Shown here piece by piece: positions 1 to 5,130 of a stretch of 6,945 bases of DNA. Below the pieces are notes generated by a model that saw only the letters and a list, made by a program, of their open reading frames with translations, was not told the origin of the DNA and made no database searches. The stretch is taken from assembly GCA_028820215.1 (NCBI GenBank), contig JAPPKD010000028.1:1-6945 (forward strand). The letters are read 5' to 3'. The DNA comes from Spirochaetaceae bacterium (GTDB lineage: Bacteria; Spirochaetota; Spirochaetia; SZUA-6; Bin103). Within the stretch, counting starts at the first letter, position 1; the number at the start of each line of letters is the position of its first letter. The position numbers were made by a program, and so were the translations under genes.

Positions 1-1196
1 ACCACCACAGCACGCCGCCACCGCACATGGGACAACTCCGACTCGGGGCCGCCCGCAAGGCGGCCGTCAGCGGGCAGGTGGCGCAGATGCCTGCCGTCGC
101 CCGTGGCCTGGCGAGCGGTGCGCTGACGGTCGAGCATGCCGAGGTGCTTGCCGATACGGCCCGGCGCTGCGGCCCCGACGCTGTCGACAGCGCTGCGGAC
201 CTGCTGGAGACGGCGGCGCAGTCGTCGCCTGATGTGCTGCGTCGTGATGCCCAGAGGTTCGTGGCGCAGCACGATCCTGCCGCTGCCGAGAGCGAGTTGG
301 CCCGGCAGCGCCGCGAGCGCAGTGCGGCACTGTTCACCGACGACGAGACCGGCATGGGCGTGCTCAACGCACGGTTCGACCCGGTCAGTTTTGCATTGGT
401 GCTGCAGGCGGTCGAGAACTACAACGACGCCCTGTGGCGTTTGGACGGCGGCCGCGACGGCACGCCGGAAGAGGTGCGCGGCAACCGGCAGCGCCTCGCC
501 GACAGCGTCTTCGAGATGCTCACCGGTCGCAACGCTCTGGCAAGCCAGCAGCACGCAGCAGACGGTGCTTTCGGCCCCGTGTCCAACGACCAGCCCAGCA
601 GCGCCGCCAACGGCGCAGATGTCGACGGCGGGGCGGGCGACGGGGAGTGCGGGTGCGGCGCCGGCGCTGGTGGCGGGGGTCGATCGGTCGACCGGTGGGC
701 ACCCAGCCAGGCGCCGAACCAGTTGGTGATCGTGGCCGACATTGGCGTTATCGATGGAACGGCACCCGACGGGCGTTGCGAGGTGCTCGGCGCGGGGCCC
801 GTGCCCAAGTCGATCCTCAACGATCTCTCGCCCGACACACGCATTACCGGGGCACTGTTCGCCGGGCCGGGCCAGCCGCTGTGGCTGGGACGCGGCCGCC
901 GCCTCGCGAGCGCCGCTCAGCAGCTCGCCGTCGCCATTCGCGACCGCGGCTGCGTGTTGTGCGGGGCGGCGATGCACCGCTGCAGGTACCACCACGTCGA
1001 CGAGTGGGACGCCGACCACGGCACCACCGACGTCCCGAATCTGGCTGCGCTGTGCAACGACTGCCACAACACCCTGCACAAGCGAGGCCAGCGCCTCAGA
1101 CGAGACGCCAGCACCGGCCACTGGGTCACCCAAAGACGGCCCGAGCAGCCCGATCAACCTCCGCAGCGGGCGCTGCGAGAGCGGCAGAGCCGATGA
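1..1196 (+). CDS. DUF222 / HNH endonuclease-family protein (13E12 repeat family), 5' end cut by window
   Basis: The first ATG is at position 27 and gives 389 residues. The same frame is open back to position 3 with no stop, and the N-terminus lies inside the DUF222 helical region, so the true start is probably outside the window. Residues about 1-165 (numbered from the ATG) match the DUF222 style: a 'MPAVARGLASGALTVEHAEV' stretch followed by helices ending near 'LADSVFEML'. A Gly/Asp/Ala-rich low-complexity linker follows (about 176-220), then a short conserved segment before the nuclease domain. The HNH domain is at about 305-351: Cys309-x2-Cys312, His322-His323, Asn338, Cys343-x2-Cys346, His347 and His351. 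The two CxxC pairs probably bind zinc, and His322/His323 with Asn338 and His347 probably form the beta-beta-alpha-metal site. Family members are common and multicopy in actinobacteria, and the biological role is largely unproven. The 3' end overlaps a convergent minus-strand reading frame by 71 bases. The family call is firm; nuclease activity is inferred. Confidence 0.9.
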   Translation, partial: HHSTPPPHMGQLRLGAARKAAVSGQVAQMPAVARGLASGALTVEHAEVLADTARRCGPDAVDSAADLLETAAQSSPDVLRRDAQRFVAQHDPAAAESELARQRRERSAALFTDDETGMGVLNARFDPVSFALVLQAVENYNDALWRLDGGRDGTPEEVRGNRQRLADSVFEMLTGRNALASQQHAADGAFGPVSNDQPSSAANGADVDGGAGDGECGCGAGAGGGGRSVDRWAPSQAPNQLVIVADIGVIDGTAPDGRCEVLGAGPVPKSILNDLSPDTRITGALFAGPGQPLWLGRGRRLASAAQQLAVAIRDRGCVLCGAAMHRCRYHHVDEWDADHGTTDVPNLAALCNDCHNTLHKRGQRLRRDASTGHWVTQRRPEQPDQPPQRALRERQSR

Positions 1197-1434
1197 ACAG
1201 TGCGGCGGCCACAATGATGCTGACGACGGCCGTCAGCCATCCCGGGAAGTCTTGGGAGTCGCTCAGGCCTTCTTGCACCCACAGGGGATTGGCAAGCGCC
1301 GCCACGACAGTCATCGCAGGTACGACGGCAAAGGGAACGATGTCGATCCTCCCGAAACCGCTCGCCTGCTTCCGAGGACGAACGATGAAACTGACGGAAC
1401 GCGCTTCTGGCGAATTGGAGTACTCGTACCCAAT
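1126..1434 (-). CDS. Small two-helix membrane protein, possible ATT start
   Basis: This frame is open from just after the TGA at 1452-1450 down to a TGA at 1128-1126. It contains no ATG, GTG or TTG until ATG at 1314, and that ATG has no ribosome binding site. A strong GGAGGT (1443-1438) lies 3 bases before an in-frame ATT at 1434-1432, so I annotate a 102-residue product starting there. The predicted features are a polar N-terminus with basic residues (Arg19, Arg21, Lys22, Arg29), a hydrophobic segment at about 30-53 and a second one at about 66-88 with an Ala/Val/Ile-rich core. A loop carrying Glu55, Asp59 and Asp62 separates them, and a short charged tail follows. This composition is typical of an inner-membrane protein. 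I do not recognise a family. If the ATG at 1314 is used instead, the product is 62 residues and keeps only the second helix intact. The frame is the same as that of the 64-aa gene upstream, so readthrough of the intervening TGA is another possibility. The 3' end overlaps the convergent HNH gene. Confidence 0.5.
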   Translation of the reverse strand: MGYEYSNSPEARSVSFIVRPRKQASGFGRIDIVPFAVVPAMTVVAALANPLWVQEGLSDSQDFPGWLTAVVSIIVAAALFIGSAALAAPAAEVDRAARAVFG

Positions 1435-1437
1435 CTG

Positions 1438-1443
1438 ACCTCC
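1438..1443 (-). promoter_or_regulatory. Ribosome binding site GGAGGT for the membrane protein
   Basis: The minus strand reads GGAGGT, then CAG, then ATT. It lies 6 bases beyond the TGA that ends the 64-aa gene, a typical position for translational coupling. The spacing to ATT is short (3 bases), so it is not an ideal match. It is still the only good site near the open start of this frame, and it is the main argument for a start upstream of the ATG at 1314. Confidence 0.45.
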
Positions 1444-1449
1444 GCTCGG

Positions 1450-1644
1450 TCACTTGCGAGCGGTTCTCTTGGCCAAGGCCATCGCTTGGCGATGACGAAA
1501 GGCGGGTTCGACCCGCTCCGTTACCGAGAAGCCGTCGACTCCGACAGTGTGCTCGACGACTTCCCAGCGATTGCCTGAGTGTCCAATCCTCCGAAGTGTG
1601 AGGTCTGCAAACTGAGGCTTCTCATCATCAGGTTGCCGTGACAT
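1450..1644 (-). CDS. Small hypothetical protein, 64 aa
   Basis: This gene starts at ATG 1644-1642 and ends with TGA at 1452-1450. It has a good ribosome binding site (AGGAAGGG, 9 bases upstream). The product is short, charged and without a signal peptide or membrane helix, so it is probably cytoplasmic. The first dozen residues are polar (MSRQPDDEKPQ). A possible beta-rich core follows at about 14-43, with Trp27 in 'NRWEVVEHTVGVDG' and then 'FSVTERVE'. A basic helix at about 47-64 carries 'RQAMALAKRTARK'. The pattern of W-x-V strands followed by an A-rich helix loosely recalls small DUF2188-like proteins, but I would not assign a family on that. The next frame follows immediately (stop at 1450, GGAGGT at 1443), and the frame-disrupted gene upstream ends 33 bases before this start, so the three probably share a transcript. 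Local base composition is less GC-rich than in the flanking large genes. The function is unknown. Confidence 0.6.
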   Translation of the reverse strand: MSRQPDDEKPQFADLTLRRIGHSGNRWEVVEHTVGVDGFSVTERVEPAFRHRQAMALAKRTARK

Positions 1645-1653
1645 TCGGTATTT

Positions 1654-1661
1654 CCCTTCCT
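1654..1661 (-). promoter_or_regulatory. Ribosome binding site AGGAAGGG for the 64-aa gene
   Basis: The minus strand reads AGGAAGGG with a 9-base spacer before ATG at 1644. This purine-rich match supports both the gene being real and the choice of start. Confidence 0.6.
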
Positions 1662-1677
1662 GCAGCCAAGGACTGAA

Positions 1678-2121
1678 TCAACGTTCAACAATCTCGATGA
1701 GCCGCATCGCATCAGCTGCGAGCCTTGAGTTGACGACTCCATCGACACGCCAGTCGTCAGTAGATCGTGTGTCGTGAACTTCGACGCGGACTCTGCCTTC
1801 GAGAGTGAACTCACCCAAAGACTGCCATTCCTTGCGCTCGGCCTGGTTGAGCCAGCGACTCCAGCGGTTCTCCGTCGCTGGGTTGAGCGGTGGCAGCCGG
1901 TGGATCGGCCGGCTTCGGAATGTCCTCCGCTCCGGCGAGCAGCGTTACCTCCGGATTAGGTGGCGTGCTGTCAGCAACCCCAGGATTCGGATCGTCGGCT
2001 CAGGCCATCTGTTGGGCTCGTGGGCTGCGCACTGCTGGGGCGACCGTCCTCCGTCGGGAACGACGCAGTTGGCCAGACCGGTACCCTCGCCGTCGATCCC
2101 CGATCCCGGCACTGGAGTCAT
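1678..2121 (-). pseudogene. Frame-disrupted hypothetical gene (two compensating frameshifts) or two very small genes
   Basis: ATG at 2121-2119 has a GAGG 4 bases upstream and opens a frame of 58 codons beginning 'MTPVPGSGIDGEGTG' and ending at TAA 1947-1945. Downstream in that same frame, from about 1870 to TGA at 1680-1678, the translation is again strongly protein-like: 'ENRWSRWLNQAERKEWQ', then 'LEGRVRVEVHD', then 'LAADAMRLIEIVER'. Between them (about 2000-1870) the natural reading lies in a different minus-strand frame (open 1999-1814): 'DDPNPGVADSTPPNPEV', then 'IPKPADPPAATAQPSDGEP', a typical acidic, proline-rich linker. The simplest model is one gene of 147 codons with an N-terminal segment containing two cysteines ('ANCVVPDGG', 'QQCAAHEP'), a disordered linker and a C-terminal alpha/beta domain, broken by one shift near 2000 and an opposite shift near 1870. 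The total, 444 bases, is a multiple of three. The alternative is two short independent genes; the second would lack a convincing start. I recognise no family. The gene leads the minus-strand group. Confidence 0.45.
1845..1888. repeat. 8-bp inverted repeat flanked by 8-bp direct repeats
   Basis: CCAGCGAC (1852-1859) and its exact reverse complement GTCGCTGG (1874-1881) form perfect arms around a 14-base spacer. The octamer GGTTGAGC occurs at 1845-1852 and again at 1881-1888, as a direct repeat bordering the arms. The structure coincides with the point where minus-strand coding appears to change frame. It has no T-run, so I do not call it a terminator. Confidence 0.55.
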
Positions 2122-2289
2122 GGCACCTCAGCTTGACGACGCATCGACGACCGTGGCTCAGCGGGCTAGCTCGACGATGCAACGTGGCGCACTTTGGGCA
2201 ATGGCTCGGCTAACCGCAGCAGGCTGGCACTAGGCGCCACGAGCCGGTGACACTGCTGCGACAGACTGTCGGATTGTGAAGGCTGAGCT
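2122..2289. promoter_or_regulatory. Divergent intergenic spacer
   Basis: These 168 bases separate the minus-strand small genes from the plus-strand CWB2 gene, so promoters for both directions should lie here. CCTC at 2126-2129 is GAGG on the minus strand and serves the start at 2121. GAAGG at 2278-2282 serves the GTG start at 2290, with a 7-base spacer. I could not identify a well-spaced -35/-10 pair in either direction and I see no clear operator palindrome. Confidence 0.35.
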
Positions 2290-5037
2290 GTGACGACACT
2301 TCGGCCGCGCCGGCCATTCCGATGGGTGGCTGCGTTGGCTGCGGCCATGGTGGCGGCCTCGCTGCTGGCCATTCCCGGTGCGGGCGGGCAGAGCGCCCCC
2401 GAAGACGGCCCGATCTCGCCTCGCCAGTGGCCTCGCTCGTTCCTGGCGATACCTGAGCTGGAGGCGTGGCCGAACGCCGTGCGCATGTGGGGGCCGGACC
2501 GGCACCAGACCGCGCTGGCGGTGTCGCTGACCCTGCGAGGCGCCGGCGGCTACCCCTTCGACTCTCCCGACGCCACCACGGGCGCCGGACGCAGCCTGGG
2601 CTCGGCCGATGGATGGTGGGGGCTGGGCGTGTGCCCCCGCTCGATCATCGTGGTGGCATCCGACGTGCCGGCCGATGCGGTGACGGCCGCGTCGCTGTCC
2701 GACTCCACCGGCCGCTCGAGCGAGCCCTACCTGCGCCGTGTGGCCGCCAGCGATCCCCTGTTCGACCCCATCGGCGGCTTCGCCCGGGTCGACACCTACG
2801 CCGCACCCATCCTGCTCACCGACTCGGTGCGAGACGGGGCCGATTCGCTCAACCACGCCGCACGCCTGGCCGCGCAAGACCTGCGCGCAGGCGGCTGCAA
2901 CGCAGCGCGGCAGGCCATCATCGTCGGCGGTCCCGCTGCGGTGCCCGTCGAGATCGAACGGGAACTCGTCTCGATCGGCTACGACGAGGTCTTCCGGGTG
3001 AGCGGCGAGACCCGCTACGGCACCGCCGCCGTGGTGGCCCAGTCGCTGGGCACCCGCTCGATTCCTCGCAGCGCCACCGGATGCAAAGACTCGTCTGCGG
3101 CCGACGGCGACGCCGTGCTGGCGTTCTATGCGAACTCGGTGGTGGAGTGGCGCGAGCGGGCCAGCCGGTGCGAGCTGCTCGGCCGCACGGTGGTGCTGGC
3201 GGTGGGCCTCGACGCCCTGGCTGCGGGCTGGTGGACGAGCTTCTGGCAGGTGCCGGTGGTGCTGCACGACGGCAGCGACGAGCTGCCCGAAGAGACCGCC
3301 GTGGCGCTCAGCCTGCTCGACGTGGAGAACCTGATCGTGCTGGGCGACACATCGCAGGTTCCCGCAGACGTGGCGGAGCTGGCCGCACAGATCGCCAGGG
3401 CCGAGCTGCGCCGGGTGGCTGGCGCCGACCGATACGAGACCAGCGTGGAGATGGCCAAGATCTTCGGCGGCTGGTGGCCCACCCGCACGGGCGACCACTT
3501 CGCCCGCTCGTCGGTGTGCCTGGCGGCCTTGAGCGACGGAGCGCACGGCGCCCAGGGATGGCCCGACGCGCTCGGCGCAGGTGCGTTCTGCGGCGCTGCC
3601 TCGGCGCAGTCGCCCCACGAGATCCCCTACGCCGTCGAGCGGCTCGCCGGGCCGGTCGATGCCAACGAGCCCGGCCTCGTCACCGTGGCCCGCCGGCCGT
3701 CGGCTGCGGCCCTGTCGGCTGCGCTGCCCCGTCCGAAGCGTGCCGCCGTGCCCATGCTGCTGGTGCCCGCCGGAGCCACCGAGCTGCCCGAGCCGGTCGA
3801 AGAGTTCCTGCGCGACGTCTTCGTGCCAGGACGGCTGTGCTCGCAGGCCGTGGGCGGCATCGAGTCGGACGGAACGGGAGCCGACGACGCCGGGGCGTAC
3901 GCCGCAGCGGTGAACGAGGGACGGTGCTTCGCCCCCGGCATGGTGCTGGCGTTCGGCGGGGAAGCGGTGATCACCTCCGAAGTCCTCGGCCAGGCCTCAT
4001 CGCTGGTGAGCGGGCGCCTGGCGCCCGACGCCGAACCGGAAGTACCGACCCTGGTGGGGGCCTATACGCCCCATCACGAAGACCCCGACCGGATCGAGAA
4101 GGCGCCAGACGCCAAGCGGGGCCTGGGGGTGTTCGCCAGCCGGCTGCCCTTCGACGGCACCGTGTTCCACCGGGCCGACGCCGACGGGCCGATCGGCAGG
4201 CGCAGTTCGGGCGGCACGTCGACCGCCACCGACCGAGACTGGGTGTGCCTGCCACGGGGAACCTACGGCGACGCACGATGGCTGGTGGCCGAGACATCGC
4301 CCGATCGTGCCCCCCACCTCGAAGCCGACCTAACCACGCTGGGCTGGTACCGGGGCGATGTCGACGGCGAGCGCCGCAAGCCGCAGCCGGCCAGCCCGGG
4401 CTGCCTCGCCATGGAGCTGTCGGAGTCTGATTCGACCTATGTGCGGGCGGTGGGGCCCTACGGGCGGACATCGCGCTCGGTGGCCGTGGTGGCCAACGGC
4501 AACCGGCGATTCCGCCTGACCGACGTGGTGGAGGCATCCGAGCCGGTGTCAGGCGGTGTGCCCAGCGATGAGCCCCCGTCCACCGGCGAGAACACCCGGC
4601 TGGCCTTCCGCAACCGCGACCCCGGCGTGTTCGCGCATCTGCCGCCGCACCGCCAGCAGGTCACCGAGGCATTCGTGTCGCTGGAGATCGACCGCGGGTT
4701 CGGCGCCGGGCGCCCGCACACGTTCAACGCCCGCTGGTCGGTGGAAACCGCGTCGGGCACGGTGTCGGGCATCGCCGAGGGCGAGGCCAAGTTCGTGTCG
4801 GACCGGTGGGAGCTGCGCGGCATGAGCGTGGTGCGGTCGGGATCGTGGATGCGCTCGCTGTACGGCACGCACCCCGACGAGCCCTCAGAGATCCTCGCCG
4901 GCGCCGCAGTGGCGGGCCTGGCCGACGACGGCTACGGGGCCGGCGGATTCATGGCCACCATCGCCGTGAACGACTTCGGCAGCGATGACGACACCATCGT
5001 CTGGCGAGTCGACGCCTACATCAACGCCCGCCCCTAA
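2290..5037 (+). CDS. Secreted cell-wall-binding repeat 2 (CWB2) protein with an unrecognised C-terminal region
   Basis: The gene starts at GTG 2290, 7 bases after GAAGG, and makes 915 residues. A Sec-type signal peptide is visible: Arg-rich residues 5-11, a hydrophobic core at about 12-28, and likely cleavage around 33-36. Three CWB2 units follow. Their 'G-x-x-R-x-x-T' openings are at 67-74 (GPDRHQT), 239-245 (GETRYGT) and 378-384 (GADRYET). Their closing strand-turn motifs are at 210-219 (IIVGGPAAVP), 348-358 (LIVLGDTSQVP) and 551-562 (around AFGGEAV). The third unit also has the family hallmark 'GWPDALGAG' (423-431). CWB2 units in clostridial surface proteins bind anionic wall polymer non-covalently, so this protein is probably held on the envelope. 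Residues about 580-915 match no family I recognise. The ten cysteines in the mature protein (for example 115, 203, 265, 294, 653, 705) could form disulfides outside the cell. A 93-base gap separates it from the CWB2-protease gene. The CWB2 assignment is firm; the role of the C-terminus is unknown. Confidence 0.88.
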   Translation: MTTLRPRRPFRWVAALAAAMVAASLLAIPGAGGQSAPEDGPISPRQWPRSFLAIPELEAWPNAVRMWGPDRHQTALAVSLTLRGAGGYPFDSPDATTGAGRSLGSADGWWGLGVCPRSIIVVASDVPADAVTAASLSDSTGRSSEPYLRRVAASDPLFDPIGGFARVDTYAAPILLTDSVRDGADSLNHAARLAAQDLRAGGCNAARQAIIVGGPAAVPVEIERELVSIGYDEVFRVSGETRYGTAAVVAQSLGTRSIPRSATGCKDSSAADGDAVLAFYANSVVEWRERASRCELLGRTVVLAVGLDALAAGWWTSFWQVPVVLHDGSDELPEETAVALSLLDVENLIVLGDTSQVPADVAELAAQIARAELRRVAGADRYETSVEMAKIFGGWWPTRTGDHFARSSVCLAALSDGAHGAQGWPDALGAGAFCGAASAQSPHEIPYAVERLAGPVDANEPGLVTVARRPSAAALSAALPRPKRAAVPMLLVPAGATELPEPVEEFLRDVFVPGRLCSQAVGGIESDGTGADDAGAYAAAVNEGRCFAPGMVLAFGGEAVITSEVLGQASSLVSGRLAPDAEPEVPTLVGAYTPHHEDPDRIEKAPDAKRGLGVFASRLPFDGTVFHRADADGPIGRRSSGGTSTATDRDWVCLPRGTYGDARWLVAETSPDRAPHLEADLTTLGWYRGDVDGERRKPQPASPGCLAMELSESDSTYVRAVGPYGRTSRSVAVVANGNRRFRLTDVVEASEPVSGGVPSDEPPSTGENTRLAFRNRDPGVFAHLPPHRQQVTEAFVSLEIDRGFGAGRPHTFNARWSVETASGTVSGIAEGEAKFVSDRWELRGMSVVRSGSWMRSLYGTHPDEPSEILAGAAVAGLADDGYGAGGFMATIAVNDFGSDDDTIVWRVDAYINARP

Positions 5038-5130
5038 CGGCCGATTGTCCACCGCAGCCGGACGGTGCCGCAATTGTCGGTGCACCGCGTAGTGTCCCTG
5101 CGACGACATCCCGGGGAGTGTGAGGTCGGC
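5038..5130 (+). promoter_or_regulatory. Spacer between the two CWB2 genes, with the RBS that sets the protease start
   Basis: GAGG at 5122-5125 lies 5 bases before ATG at 5131. An earlier in-frame GTG at 5065 would add 22 residues in front of the signal peptide and has no ribosome binding site, so 5131 is preferred. I see no strong terminator after the stop at 5037 and no well-spaced promoter. Co-transcription of the two genes is possible but not shown. Confidence 0.5.

Noticed and set aside
434..1578. Plus-strand open frames overlapping and running past the HNH gene (434-1438 and 742-1578)
   Set aside because: Within the HNH gene they are shadow frames. Beyond 1196 they run opposite the minus-strand small genes and show no ribosome binding site or recognisable domain.
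1895..1914. AGCCGG / CCGGCT inverted repeat as a possible terminator
   Set aside because: It has only a 6-bp stem and no T-run on either strand, and it lies within presumed coding sequence.
2000..2182. 60-codon minus-strand open frame overlapping the start at 2121
   Set aside because: Its translation is Arg-rich and has no good ribosome binding site. The overlapping frame starting at 2121 has a GAGG and a more balanced composition.
1805..2233. 142-codon plus-strand open frame
   Set aside because: It has a GTG start without a ribosome binding site and a Ser/Arg/Trp-rich translation. The minus strand over the same span reads as more natural protein, including 'SRWLNQAERKEWQ'. It is not fully excluded.
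2230..3618. 462-codon minus-strand open frame opposite the first CWB2 gene
   Set aside because: Its translation is dominated by Arg, Ala, Gly and His with no domain. The plus strand here carries clear CWB2 motifs, so this is a GC-rich shadow frame.
2466..4430. 654-codon plus-strand open frame in an alternative frame of the first CWB2 gene
   Set aside because: Its translation is extremely Arg-rich and without motifs, while the 2290-5037 frame has a signal peptide and three CWB2 units.
5038..5130. TTGTCG ... TAGTGT as a promoter for the protease gene
   Set aside because: The spacing between the two elements is about 10 bases, far from the usual 16-18, so it is not a credible sigma-70-type promoter.
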